Shown piece after piece: positions 12,482-25,860 of a DNA stretch of 64,000 bases. How positions within the stretch are numbered: position 1 is the stretch's first letter; the number at the start of each line of letters is the position of its first letter. Position numbers and translations under genes: made by a program. The stretch spans positions 34,874,514 through 34,938,513 of the forward strand of contig CM060177.1 in NCBI GenBank assembly GCA_030549775.1. Direction: 5' to 3'. Below the pieces are notes generated by a model. It was not told the origin of the DNA and ran no database searches. It saw nothing but the letters and a program-made list of their open reading frames with translations. The stretch is from Tamarix chinensis (taxonomy: Eukaryota; Streptophyta; Magnoliopsida; Caryophyllales; Tamaricaceae).

Positions 12482-13299
12482 AATGCATATATAATGAAGA
12501 AAATGAAACTATCACAAATAAGGAAATTAAGATGGAAATAAGTATATGTAGATGAAACTAAGAACACAATGTGTGTGATATTTTGTTATAAGTTTATAAA
12601 TGTTAAACTTCTTACACTTGTTATTAATTCTAAAATAGATTATTTATTCTCATTTATCTTCTAAATTCACTCATATATCAACCATATATACATGCCAAGA
12701 TTATAACTACTATATTTTATGATGGAGAATCTACTAAGTGCTCTTTCTTGTTGTATATTTTTGTTGTTCTACAAGTGATTCATTTCTTTCTTTTTCTTTT
12801 ATCCATATAATCCTAAAGAATGTACAAAATGGTTATTTACCAAATGACATGCACATGCACACACACACTAACATTTATCCATTCTTAAATCCTATCCATA
12901 CAATAGTGCTTATTCTTGAATCTTATCCAAATGATGCTCTAGCAAACTCCTAGCTGGACATAGATTGATACAGGTGATGGTTGAATGTCGAATAACAAAG
13001 AATAGACATCACTCAGCACTACTAACACCATATCAACACATATTACACAATTACATTCACCAAACAACAATGACGCAGATAACAAAACAATAGAATAAAG
13101 TCAAAAATCAAAAACTTGAAAGCCATATATTGTTGCCCAATCTCTAGTTGAAGGCCAATCCCATAAAAAAAATTTCTACATATTTGCGCAAAAATTAGAA
13201 AAAAAAAAGAAATAGAAAATGTAGAAAGGCACAACAATCAACACATTCATATACCTCAATTTTCACTATCTTGTCGCCACAAATAAAAATTTTCTTGCT

Positions 13300-13790
13300 A
13301 AATCAGAAATGAGATATAAAATAAGCATAGGCACCTTCTATGAACAGATGTAAGGCAATGAAGAGAAGAATAGAAAGCGGCAAGTGACATCAACGGCAAC
13401 GGAGAGATATAGAGGAAGAAATGTCGACAGGGAGGGAATGTAAAGGAAAGAGGGAGACAAAAGAATAAAAATGTAGAGAAGTAGCTTCTAGGGACAGAGA
13501 GGCACAATGATGGAGATAGAAATAGGGAGGGACTTCAATGGAAATAGAGAGATGTAGAAGGAGAATGATGTTGGAGAGGGAAATAGGGAGGGATTTTGAC
13601 AAAAATGGATAGATGCAAAGGAGGGATCATGATGGAGATGGAGATGGAGTACTAAGACTCTACGATCAGTCGATCAAGGACACTAGAGAGATGGAGATGA
13701 TTCAAAAGAGGGTTGGGACAGAGAGGGATATACATGGGGAGCTAGGGTAAGAGCAAGTGTGTGTGATAAATGGTTCGATTTTTAGCCTTT
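13300..13790. repeat. Purine-rich tract with repeated GGAGAGA/GGGAGGGA units
   Basis: GA-rich on the + strand, with internal near-repeats such as GGAAATAGGGAGGGA. The equivalent is at 42590-42910. It lies upstream of the minus-strand FRS relic, where it would read as a pyrimidine-rich leader. Open frames here on the minus strand are low complexity and are not called. Confidence 0.4.
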
Positions 13791-15818
13791 TGATTTACAA
13801 GCTCTAGCAGTTGAAAATCAATCCTATAATTGTATTTTATCTAATAGTGGGTATATGATACTATATATATATAAGACCAAAAAACTATATGATCATATCA
13901 GAAAATTAATATGAGACTTTTGGAGTACTGTAATATTGAATATATATATATATAATATAAAATATATTAATAGGTGCATACCAGATGATAGTATTACACT
14001 ATTATATTATATTTCATTATCTGTGGACAAATAAATTAAATTATATATATAAATAACATTCACAACATATAGAAAATAATTATAAAATAGTGTTAATGAT
14101 AAATGTTTAAACATATTGAAAAATGAGATTTTTAACCTTCATTAAATTCTAATTATTTCCCTACGATAGGGTTACCATAATTCTTCTTAGAATTGATAGA
14201 AAATTTGTCAATATTTGATTTCAAATAAATTGATAATACCACTTTGATTTAATACAAGGGATGTTAATAAAATATTCATGTCATTATTTAAAGTCTAATA
14301 TACAAAAAGAATTTCATTCAATGATCATTATAGTTTAGTTTATACATAAAACTTAGAGAATTGCAAACTCAATAAAAAGGGTGAAACGCATGGTCTATAT
14401 GTGTATCTTTTTCATTTATCGATTTCGTAGCAATTAGATTTAAATTACTTGCATATAGAAAACAAAATATTAACCAAATATTAACTTTAAGGAAGTTACC
14501 AACCTATGATACTATATCTATAATAACCTTTTCAAATATAACACTCTTTTATCATTTTCAAAAATCAACAAAGTTGGAATACAACATAAAAAATTATAAT
14601 ACTAAAAACAGTATTGATCTAAAGTGGATTTAAATAAAATCAACTATGTAAATTATTATTATTATAAAATTTGGAATTAATAATAATATTTCGTAATAAC
14701 ATAGAACTTAACAATATTGGATATATTAATTAAAATTTTGCAGTATGTTAAGGGTAATGAATAGTATAAATAGTAAACTTTCTTAGTATATTTTTTTAGT
14801 AATAATTTTTCTAACAAAACCCACAATTAAAAGAAATTTATTAGCATCAATGTAAATAACTTGTCTATTTCATTTTTCAATAATAAAGTATCATAAAAGT
14901 ACATGCATCTTCAAAAATTATATGTCTATAAAAATTTTCTTAATACATTAAATACAACGTATTAATATTATGTAAATTGTTAAAAATAATTGTAAAAAAT
15001 TGTTTCATATAAAAAATATTTTTTCAATTATAAATAGGAAGTATATAATTGTTTAAATCATTAGATGATTTTCTTATTTTGAGATAATTATTTGTAATTA
15101 AATTAATTATATATTTAATCTTGAAGAACAATATGTTTTTATTAATTATTTATGTATTAATTAATTATGAATTTTTTCTAATATTTATGAGGATTTTTGG
15201 ATATCATTAAAAATAATTTTTTTAAAGTCTCCTAATAAATTACTCGGAACAATAAGTTTTTAATTTATGAGCTTCACAATAATAATAATATAGGCTTCTT
15301 ATAATAAATTTCTTTACTTTATGAAAAATTAAACATATATATCCAAATGTATTATTTTTTGTAAAAAATAAATAAATATAAATTGCAATTTAGACATTGC
15401 TTTCTTAAATTAATCATAGACATTGAATACACAAAGTGAAAGAATTACAACCGTTTATTTATAAGGATAAGAAATAAATAAAAGATGCACATTGAAAATA
15501 TTATCAACCCTTAATTTTGAAATAGAATGAATATGAAATGTAGGAAATTTTGTCATAGATCAAGGGTTGATTAGGAATAAAACATATCTTGAAATCATAA
15601 CCATCTGAGTATCTTGAAATATCAGCTTGTCTACTTTAAATACTAGTCCATTTTATGTACTCATACATTTCTATTGATTTTTCTCATCTTTATTGTCCAT
15701 TACTTTATTTTCCACAATCATAACCATCCTTTTCCTTCACTTAATGCGAACAATCTCAAAATGAAATGGTTGTTCCATTTCGCAATAGTAACTATGCTTT
15801 GAATTTATAGCTTCAATA

Positions 15819-18800
15819 TATAATATCCAAAATTTTAGCAAAACCTAATATCGAGAAATTAATATTGTAACCTAATTCTAACATCAAAAATTTAATATTT
15901 AACCTAACCCTAATATCTAATCCAGATTCTCAATACTTTAACCAAATCCTAACCTTAAAACGTTGTTAAATAAATTATTTCAATACCCTAACCTAAAATT
16001 ATCTTTAACCTAATTCTAAACCTAAAATTATTTTTCTCTTCCTCATTTTCCTTTTTCCTTTTTTTTCCTCTTCTCCTTTTCTTTTCCTATAGCTAGTTTT
16101 TTCTTCCTTCTCATGCTTCCTTTTCCTTCTTGCATGTGAATTCTCCCCTATCTCAACCAAATCCCCCTACCATGCTTCCATTCCATTCCCTACTCACCAC
16201 CTTCACCATCACACAACTTCCATCATTTATGTTGATGGGCTACGTGAAATTCCTCCTTGATCACCTCACCTTTCCTTCTCCCACTCTGCATGCACGCAAT
16301 ATATATGTGCATATATATATACCTCCATAGTTCACATTAAAATGCCATAAACTACCTTATTCTCCCTCCTTCTTTTTTTTAAAAATACACCACCAAATGT
16401 AGCCTTCTTCCTCTTATTTTTTCTCCTCCTTTTCATTACCAAAACAACCCACGAACACCCCATCACTAGTCGCTACTGAACACCACCCTTCACCAATGCC
16501 AACCCTTGCCATTCCTCACCTTTACTTTACCCAAACTCACCATAATATACCCCCACCACTAGCCATTTTCTTTGTAGTTCCTTTTCTTCATTGGGCCAAA
16601 CTCATCACCACCCTCTAATTTTCTCCTCCCCTTATGCACCGAAAAGTCCAATCAAAACCACCTCCTAAGTTGCAATACGATCCACCAATCCTACCCCTAG
16701 CACTAGCCAAAGCTTTAATTTTTATCCCTTCCTTTGAAAAAAATCACCATAACTCCCCACCTTCATTCGGCCATTTCCACAGTAACCCCCTCCTTCATTT
16801 AGCTATTTCCACTACAACTACCCCCTTTAGCCCTTTTTTCTATTCCTCACCACCTAAAAACAAAAACTTGTGTCATTGTTATCGCCTTAGATTTGGCACT
16901 TGTTGTCATTCCTCCTCATTTGTTACACAATTTTTTCCCAAAATACTACCTTTGTTTTTTTTGGTTTTCCTCCATTATTTCACCATCCATTTCTTTAACA
17001 TTTACCTAATTATATCATTAAATCCTAATTATATATTTTTTATTTTTTCTAAGGTCATTTACCAAAAGTTCTAGAGAAGATGGGATAAGATATTTGTGTA
17101 TAGAGACTAAAATCATTTTCTATAATGATACTTGTTGTTGCATAGGGTTTATGTGCTAAGTTTTATATTTTAATATTTTTATGATCATTTTATTATTATT
17201 ATGTTGATAAATTCTTATTGTTAATACTATTATATGATGAGAAATGAGTGAATTGAGAAGCATGCTATATCATTATGATAATATTTTACGTGGGAAACAC
17301 TAAGTGGATCGATGTGATGTATGGGTATAATATAGGACTAATATATCATGATAATCAAGAAAAGAATATTTAAGATGTATGGTAATAAATGGATGATTTA
17401 GAAATAATGATACCGAAACATATATGGTTTCCATGAAATGAGGGCTTTTGGTTACTTGTAAGTGTATTTTGGTCAGTATAGGGTTACTATAGAAACTGTG
17501 GTATTTTAATTTTTTATATGATTTAAAATATTCTAATGGGATCATATGAAATGTTTATATAGTGATGAATGGCGTAAGTCCCACGAAATGAGAAAATGGC
17601 TTAATTTGAGAATAATAACCTTAAAATGGGAATGTTACTATGACATGTGTAAAATGATATTCAAAGCAAAAAATTCAAATATGTTGTTAGTATTAGTGTT
17701 TTAAGAATGTATATTGGATTTTCTAGTCATATGAGCTTTATAGAAAAATTCATGATGTACTTGTGAAACTAGAATTTTACAAGCATCAGGAATAGTAACA
17801 TTTGATATAGTGTTGTTATCATATGTGTAAGATATTAGAGTTAAAATTTTAATTTTGGGTATGTTAATAGTAATAATATGATAGGAAGAGATACTAAATT
17901 TGTGGCTAAAAGAGCAATAAATAAAAAGTTATGCCTAACATATGAAATTTGGATCTTAACCCTTGAGAAAGGCCTTGTTATTTATGTGATTGTGCTTTAA
18001 TTACATTAATTATGTTTTTTACCTATAAATTCAATCTTGAAGGAGGCATTAATCATTTAAAGTTAAATATCACGTGAGTTGGGCTGAGGTGTTTAAGTCA
18101 GAACTGAGTTGATGGGTCAGTTCCATCAGACAACAATAGTGATTCTATTATATTCTAGCTAAGAGGTGCTTTAGACCATTCCACTAATTTAAGAATAATA
18201 GCACAGTTACATTTTTCCCTAAGAAGTGTTGGGTCCATTCCATCAGATGATAATAGTAGGTTAGGTGTGTTGTCCTTGAGAGGTACTTCACATTATTCCA
18301 CTAGTTTAAGAATAGTGGGTTGTTTGAATTCAACATATATAAATGAATGGAATATGTTTTATCTAATAATAAGGCTTCAATCATTGAATACATTTCATTA
18401 TTTTATGTATCTAGCATGTGTAATTACTTTATTCTATGAATGCATATAGTTATTTGTATCCCTTGCTCAATTGTACTGTCATATTACTTAGTACATAGCA
18501 TACTGAGTATCTTTTTCATAAGTTTTGCTCATTCCCACAATCTGATGACCCTAATTTTTGTGTGCATGTCGATTAGGACCTGCTAGATGATTTTTGAACC
18601 CATGATACTTTGTATAGGGTGGAGTGATATTTTATTGTTCGGGATTTGGACATAGAGTCATGTTATCTAGATGACAGTTTTACTTAAATACCTTTTTAGA
18701 CTCATAGATCCATGGTATCCCATTTGTCTATATTTTTGGATATTTCACTTGGAGTTAATCTCCAAATCATTGTTATGTTTATGAAGCTTCTCTGGTTTTC

Positions 18801-18965
18801 CATTTATCATAATTTACACTTCAATCATTTTGCCTGGTGATTGATGTAAGACTTGTGAGGTAAGCTAGACTTACATCAATTACAACCATTTATTTTGGTA
18901 TTATTCTTCCACTAAAAAATATAAAATTATTTAGTATTAAATGTTGGGTGTTGGGGTGTTATACA
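15819..18965 (+). mobile_element. LTR family B, near-complete, plus orientation
   Basis: It begins TATAATATCC (TGTAATAT in the second copy at 49954), runs through TAACCTAATTCTAAC text, a CTTTTCC-rich leader and CCACC-rich sequence, and ends GGGGTGTTATACA. Near the 3' part it carries spaced ATAATAG units flanked by CCATTCCA, a layout shared with LTR A. No matching 5-base target duplication was found (CAATA before, ATCGA after), so it is not a clean solo LTR. No polyprotein is attached. The open frames at 16130-16330 and 16634-17074 are low-complexity leader. Confidence 0.65.
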
Positions 18966-20259
18966 ATCGATGTAGTTAATTTCATAACATAGGTTCTTCA
19001 AATACTTAAAGGTAGGATTTCTAGAGAATTTTCTAATCCACCCTATGCCGCTCTTATCTACTCACTTCACGCTCCTGTCTCCTCTTTTCAATTTCTTCAA
19101 TAACTTTGTGTCTTACACTAAGAAAGGAAAGTTTTAAACTTTCAATCCTAATTTGTATTTCATTTCCTTTCCCTTCTAATTTCTACTTTCATTTCTATTC
19201 TGTTTGAATAATCTTTTCCAAATAAATTGATTCTGCAAAAATTAGTATCGTAAGTTCTGTGTATCATAGAAAAGTCGTATAAAAAGTCTGCAACTTTTGA
19301 TTTTTTGTTGATTATACTATATACAAAGAATGATGTTGTTTCAATGTAATCTATATAGTTGTAGTTATGTTTGTTTGTTTATGTTATGGATTTGTGTATA
19401 CAGATTTTGAATCTTTCTTATTTTCTTATGCGATCCACTTAATCGAATATAAGTTATTATTTTGTGAAATTTTATTGGTTTAGTGATTCTAAACTGCCTA
19501 TCTAGTTATCTTGTCATGTTGTATCTTTTTCTTTAGAAAGTAAAGACATAATATAGATAAATTTAGGTATTTTAGGTAACTTATTTATAATTCAATAATT
19601 TTTTTTATCATCTTTTGTATGAAAAAGCAACGTAGATCTATATAGATTTTTTTGCCTTTTTATGTTCACTCATATCCGGGTATTTAGTTTTAGCTATATT
19701 GCTTTGGGTAACGAAGACCCAGATCTAAGATAAAATTAGGTAACATCGATAGAATTTCTACTTTTATGAATTTCTAAAGCGTTTTTGTTGTCGAGAAAGA
19801 ATTTTTGTTAATTTATTTGGTTAGATGCCATCTCTTGCTTTCTATGATTAGATCGGTTGCTTTCATAAGTTATTGTAAGTCAACATGGAAAAAAGAGAGA
19901 TATGGATATTCGAGTTTACTTTTTATATTATTATCATTTGTTGATTAATTTATTTTCAAATAAGTTACTTTTATATTTTTCATGTTTTCTATGTAAAAGC
20001 AACTAAGATCCATCTCTAATTTTTTTCACCTTCTATAATCACTCACACCTTGTTATTTGCTTTAGATCTATTTCTTTGTGGAGCAAAGAGATGGATCTAA
20101 GATAAAATTAGACAATGTGGTGCAATTTCTATTTTCTTGAATTTCTAAATGGTTTTTTTATTGTTGATAAAGATTTTTTTATATTAATTTAGTAGGTAAA
20201 ATACCATATGTTACTCTCTTAGGTTTGATCCGTTGCTTTCAAATTTTACTGAAAAAGAG
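18966..20259 (+). repeat. Non-coding spacer with degenerate long tandem units
   Basis: No gene is visible. From about 19600 it contains two clear units of about 375 bases. Each has a TATG-AAAAGCAAC start, ATCTAAGATAAAATTAG in the middle and GATC.GTTGCTTTC at the end (19853 and 20228). The series continues past the LTR-B fragment into block P, with the same landmark near 20540, 20803 and 21378. This stretch has no counterpart in the other units, where LTR-B copies or deletions occupy the position. Confidence 0.5.
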
Positions 20260-20509
20260 TGGCTTCACACAAGAAGAAAAAGAAAAAGGAAAAAGGAAAA
20301 TAAATTATGTTTGGATTTAGAATTTGTATTAGGTTAAAATAATTTAGGTTAGGATATGTATTAATAATCCGAAATAAAAAATTAGAGTTAGGCTAAAATT
20401 TAGGATTACGGTGTTAGGGTATGATAGAAAAGTAATTTTTTTTATGTTAGAGTTAATTACGATATTAATTACTTGGGATTAGATTTAGCTAAAAATTTAG
20501 GGTATTATA
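20260..20509 (-). mobile_element. LTR family B remnant, minus orientation
   Basis: About 250 bases from GTGGCTTCACACAAG to GGTATTATA that correspond to 2748-3002 and 53558-53773. In reverse this is the first part of LTR-B. The remaining LTR has been lost. It interrupts the degenerate tandem array, so it was inserted after the array formed. Confidence 0.6.
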
Positions 20510-21820
20510 ATATGTTGCTCTATCATTTTTGATCTGTTGCTTTCAAAAGTTATTAAAAATCAAGATGAACAAAAGAGAGAAATTTGGGTATTCGAAATGA
20601 TTTTCCATTTTTTTTATGCTAAATCCCATCTCCTTCTCTTATTCAAATTTGTTCCTTTGGGAAGCAAACACATAAATCTAGGAGAATATTAGGTAATGTT
20701 TCTTGAATTCCTATTTTCATTAAGTAATGAAGCATTTTTGTTCTCAATTCAGATTTTTTTCATTTATTGAGTAAATTTTCATCTGTTTGACTTTTGTATT
20801 TGATCTATTGCTTTCAATAGCTGGTTAAAGTAAACAGGAATATAGAAGAAGTATCTCTATCATTTTTTTAATGTTTTATGTTAAATGCAGTCTCATACTG
20901 TATTAAAGATGTACATTCTTCATGAGGCAAAGAAAGATCTCAGAAATTTTTTGTAATAGATGATAATTTTCTATTCTTGTGAATATTTTAAACTTCTAAC
21001 AACTTCATTCAATTTTTTGGTTCATTTTTTGAGAAAAAATTTCTATGTTTTTTCTACTATTTAATATGTCCTTTTTAATACCTATTTCAAAGTAAAATGA
21101 GAGATATAAGAGAAATTTATCACATATATGTTGCTTTTTTCTTTCTTGTTTCATACTCATTTTCTATTATGTAATGTACTTTATGGCTATACTTTTTTTT
21201 CACATATGCAATTCTTACATTACTATTCAATTTTCTGCTTTTTATGATTCATATCTCATCCGGTTCTCATTTTTCAATATGTTTCTTTATGAAGCAAACA
21301 AACTGATCTCATAATAAATTGGGGATCCGAGCAAGCTCTTATATTCTATTGAAGTTCCATCTATTTATCTTTACTATTTGATAGGTTGCTTTCAATAACT
21401 ATTTGAAAGTTATTACAGACATTGGAGAGATACTTGGGTATACAAGATTATTTTGATAATTTTCATATATTATCGAATTTATTTTACCTTGTAATTATTA
21501 CTTTTATTTTACCAAGCTATTACAGGATTTTATGTAGTAGATTTTTATGCTTCATCCATTTCCTATTTGATATGTTCTTATCAATTGCTATATTTGTTCA
21601 TATTTTAACATATTTTATGTTTATGTAGGTAAGTGAGTACATATTTTACTATTTTCATTTTGAGATATATAGGTGATTATCAAACTAAATGAATTCATTT
21701 TATTTTAATGTAGATACTGCAATATCTACCTAACATGGCTGTGATAAAACTGTATTGACATTCATTTTTTGCATACTGATTATTTGATCTTACTTGCTAT
21801 TTGGAAAATTTTGAGTTTAT

Positions 21821-21821
21821 A

Positions 21822-21853
<32 letters not shown>

Positions 21854-21856
21854 TTA
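21821..21856. repeat. (TTA)n microsatellite
   Basis: About eleven uninterrupted TTA units. The equivalent position in copy 3 (near 55083) is short. Confidence 0.8.
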
Positions 21857-22877
21857 TTAACTATGGTGATATGATAAAATATTTCTTATTTATAGTCTAG
21901 GCATTATTCTCTCATGAGTTCCAATTGGCATGGTTATGTCTGTAACTAATGCTACACTTAGTTAGACATGATGATCAATAATTATAATAATTCTATCAAA
22001 TATCTTAATTAGTTAAATTTAAACATAATCATTAATAATTGAATTCTGATAATATTTTAGTGAAGTACTTATTGATGTCTTCTCTTGATCTTTTTCCCCT
22101 AATTGTAGTTGATGATGTTAATTTTCTCAAATTTACATCTTAGATACGTACTTTGATCTTTTTGCACAATCTAAAAGCATGTTAGATAATCACTTAATGA
22201 ATAAATAATAGTCTAATATTAAATGTATTTAATTATTAATATCTAATGAAAATTGGCTTACTTGAGAAGTAGTATGTTAGACGAATGTGTTACAAATTAT
22301 TTTCTACTACAGTTTTTTTCCCTCATTTTGCAACCATATATTGTTTGTCTCTTTATAACAACTTAAAATTTTAAATTGAAAATGAAAAGGGAAATTTTGG
22401 AAAATGATATGAACAAAGTTTAATTTTTAATATTCGATGATAATTTTATGATAAAATTTCGTCAAATACATGACAATGGAAATTTGGGAACAATACATTT
22501 TTAATGCGCCTTCTAATTAGTTATGTTTCATTTTGGATCCATATAAATTAAAAGAAACACAATATTGATCATTTCATCCTTTTATTTTCAAAATGAATCA
22601 ACTTATATTATATGTTATTAATGACTAAAAATACAAAAAAAAAATTGAGGATATAAAGAAATATTATGTTTCCTTAAAAACTAACCTATTTCTTTCTGTC
22701 CATCACTTAAAATTTTACGTTTAAAACTTTAACCGCCACCTCATATGCTAATTTTCTTAATTTTAATCAAGCTATGCAAATATTATTCTAAGTTATTTTT
22801 TTGAAATGATTCCCATCTTACATCAAACTTGAGTCTAATAAATGGGCAGTGCAGAAAAACCTTGGTATATAATGTAA

Positions 22878-22976
22878 CAATAATCAATAATTTTATACTT
22901 ATAGCTTTCCTAGAATATTAAGATATGCTATAATTTTAATGTTCCTATAAAGCCAAGTGTAAATTATTGATTGTTG
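22878..22976. repeat. ~100-base foldback, copy 1
   Basis: The same inverted repeat as at 3786-3884, with stem CAATAATCAATAATTT against AAATTATTGATTGTTG. The loop half is also conserved. Confidence 0.6.
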
Positions 22977-24785
22977 ATTTCACATCTTCAAAGACTTATA
23001 CTTGTTGGATGGAAGACTTAATGATGAGCCAAATAATTGTGATTGATTATAAATTTTCTTATGGTGTGTTTGATATTCATGTAGAGGATCTTTTTATTTT
23101 GACTTAGAAATAATAATCAGGCGATGATGATCATGACAATATTTATAATGTATAATTTTTAATTAATTATTAACAAAAATTATGGAATATTCATTTTTTA
23201 TCCCTTTACATGGTAAGTAAGGGTTGAAGAAGATTTTTTTGAAGGATCAACCAGTTCTAAATCACCATTTACAAATTAATTGAATGTTAGATGTTAGCCT
23301 ATGATAATTGGTTGGTTAATAATTTACATCATGAGCTTCCACAATATTAAATAAGTATATATTTTTGTTATTCAAATATGATATTAGTTTGTTGTTCAAA
23401 TATAATAGGCATGGTAATGGATTATAACTTAATCAATCATTGGTAGAAAACTATATGTTATATGATGTGGAAACATAGTGTTTTGTTCAATAAGATTGTT
23501 AGTAATACATTCAATTCTTATAATTTCTTCATTCTAAGAGGATAAGTTATGTTTTAATTGTATGATTCCATGTCAATTAGTTGGCATTATTAGGCTTCGC
23601 ATTAATTTATGTGTACATGTTAATTTTAAAGTTACTTTTCTCCTTTAATTAGTTGTTTTTATGGCTTTTTTATGTTGTTTATGACGTAGACAATAATTAT
23701 AGGCAATAATTAAATATTTCATAAAAGATGAATTGCTAATAGTTTGTTACATGGGCCAATAATAATTAAAACTCCTATATTCATCTAATATATGTCGAGG
23801 TTAATACTTAGGACTATATAAACATTTGAAATAATAATTGTTTTTTACATAGGGCATAAATAATCAAAATCTTTATTTTCATCTATTGCATATTGACATT
23901 AATAATAATCAAGTAAGTATTTTTTTTTCAACTAAATCATGATTCATTCACATGAATAGAAAATAATAATTTAAAATACTAATTTAGAAAGCATTAGACA
24001 TTAAATATGTTCTCAACACTTTGTTTTTGTATTACTACCAACCTAACATTTTTCTAAATTTATATTGACCATATATCTATTTTTCTTAGGAGTTATAGTG
24101 GAAATATTCATACGCCTTTGTCCTAGCTTTACAATTGTACTCTTAGAATGACACGTTAAAATTTGAGTTGTTGTGTGCACTTTTTTAGTTTGAGATTCTA
24201 CCTTTACAAACATAGAAAGAATTATCCTATTTGAACATAAATAAATTAATTTCCATAATTTTTATGAGCAAATATTACCTGCTCCTATACTGTATTGTCT
24301 AATTTGGAAAGTATATATGAGTCTTGACAGAATCCACAATCTGATTTTAAGTGATTGATTATATAGTAATTACTTTGTATTAAGGAATATAAACGCCGAT
24401 ACATTAGATAAATCTAACGATCAATGTAACTCAATCTATAATATATGTAAACCCAACCTTCTTCCACACTTAATTTAATAACTGAATACGCCTCCATTTC
24501 TTTGTCCCTCACTTAAGACTATGAAAAAGGCTTTCCAAATCTGTTTGTAGTTTCGTACATTCAACATTTTCTGAGTAGCCAAAAAGTAAATAAAATAAAG
24601 TATATGACTCAAAAATAATTATATTAATGTGATATTAAATTAAATATCACTTATGCATTGGTTTTTCCAAACACCTATGTTGACTTTCCTTTAACCAGTG
24701 TACATTTTTTATCCTAAAGCATGACTAAAATGTTGTCCGTTCCATCATTTAATAATATCATACCACTCCTGTATTTTTAGATTAA

Positions 24786-25082
24786 TAGTACTCTCTTCAT
24801 CTCATAAAATAAGTTTCCTTAAAATTTTTACTTATTTATAAATAAATATTTAATTTTTTTATAGTACATTTTGTTTTATTTTCCTCATTTACTCTCACAT
24901 TATATATTATTTTAATTCTACAAAAAATTATTATAATTATTTCTTAAGGAATTTCCATAATGAATCAAATAATAATATTATAAAAAATTAACAAAATAAA
25001 TATGATAATAAGCTTGTATAAATTTAAATAAACTAAAATAAATTAAGGTATAGGCTATTATGATGGAAAGGTTAGAGTACTA
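24786..25082. mobile_element. Possible Stowaway-like MITE, copy 1
   Basis: TAGTACTCTCTTCATCTCAT at the left and ATGATGGAAAGGTTAGAGTAC at the right, equivalent to 5741-6042. In the third block P this part is removed by a deletion. Confidence 0.4.
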
Positions 25083-25414
25083 TTTTAATAAAAGATAATT
25101 GAGTATCCATAACTAATAAAATTTGGCAAATTTTATTATTTTTTTTATATAAAAAAATAATTCATTATATCACATACTTTTTTTATTATAACATAAACTA
25201 TTTTAGAAAAGTTAAAATATATTTTTATATTTTATCCTCGCATTTTTTATTATGTATATATTAAATACTTTATTATATTTAATAAATAGTATAAGTAAAA
25301 TTTTAGTATTGTATATATTAGAATCATAACAGATATATAAATTATAAAACAAAATTTGTTCTTTTTTTTTATAGGAAAAGGGTATTCATTATTTAGTATT
25401 AAAGTGAGTGCTAT

Positions 25415-25423
25415 TATTTTTAG
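25415..25423. repeat. Left target-site duplication of the MULE
   Basis: TATTTTTAG here against TATTTTTAA at 34881-34889, 8 of 9 bases identical. Nine-base duplications are typical of Mutator-like elements. Joining the flanks across the element recreates the uninterrupted sequence at about 57806-57830 of the next unit. Confidence 0.75.
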
Positions 25424-25485
25424 GGTATTGTTATATGGAAAACGCATTTTTATTCGACGGAAAACAAATACCGAAAGTAACCTTT

Positions 25486-25860
25486 GCATCGGCGATTTTT
25501 GCTGAAAATGGCCCAGGCCATCGGCACTTATTGCCGAAAGCAGGCCAAGACATCGGCAAACACTGCCGATGCACCAAATTTTTATTTTTTTTCAATTTCG
25601 GCCGAAACATATCGCCAATTATTGCTGAAATGCAGCATATATATTTTTTATTTCGGCCGATATATTCGGCAATTTGTATCGAAACCAGCCCAGGGGATCG
25701 GCAATTTTTGCCGAAACCGGCCCAGGGGGATCGGCAACTTTTGCCGAAACCGGCCCAGGGGGATCGGCAACTTTTACCGAAACCGGCCCAGGGGGATCGG
25801 CAATATCTGCCGGTTCACCAATTATTATTATTTTATTTTAATTTCGGCCGAAAAAAGTTT
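25486..25860. repeat. Left subterminal array of TCGGCAA/TTGCCGA palindromes
   Basis: About ten short palindromes of the form TCGGCAA-n(3-6)-TTGCCGA, including four head-to-tail 33-base units at 25695-25815 (GGGGGATCGGCAACTTTTG plus CCGAAACCGGCCCA). The motifs are strikingly CG-rich in otherwise AT-rich DNA and reappear in the right arm. They may be transposase-binding or hairpin-forming sites. The open frames that run through them simply reflect the 33-base period. Confidence 0.8.

Larger units (their letters stand above)
6621..15818 (+). repeat. Block Q, copy 1 (segmental duplicate)
   Basis: Colinear with about 37648-49953 once three differences are allowed for: a solo LTR-A (43112-48015), a small solo LTR (41796-42573) and a ~2.5-kb deletion of the FRS transposase in the second copy. 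It starts around TTCCCCTACCTCAACAGATTCAAGGACC and ends at the first base of LTR-B. Contents are listed separately. Between them, 6621-9300 and 13870-15818 are AT-rich and I see no gene. An 88-residue open frame at 6980-7246 has a counterpart in the second copy, but its ATG has become GTG there and it matches no family I know. Confidence 0.65.
20510..25414 (+). repeat. Block P, copy 1 (non-coding)
   Basis: This is the longest version of block P, about 4.9 kb. It holds the continuation of the degenerate tandem array (to about 21430), a (TTA)n tract (21821-21856), the foldback (22878-22976) and the MITE-like unit (24786-25082). No coding region is supported. Its last bases, up to CTAT at 25414, align with the sequence immediately before the CAD-like promoter at 57830. 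That identifies this as the original P/CAD junction before the MULE landed. Confidence 0.7.

Noticed and set aside
6621..25414. The whole P-Q block as one giant transposon with terminal repeats
   Set aside because: I could not find inverted or direct ends or target duplications. The CAD-like gene next to each complete block favours segmental duplication.
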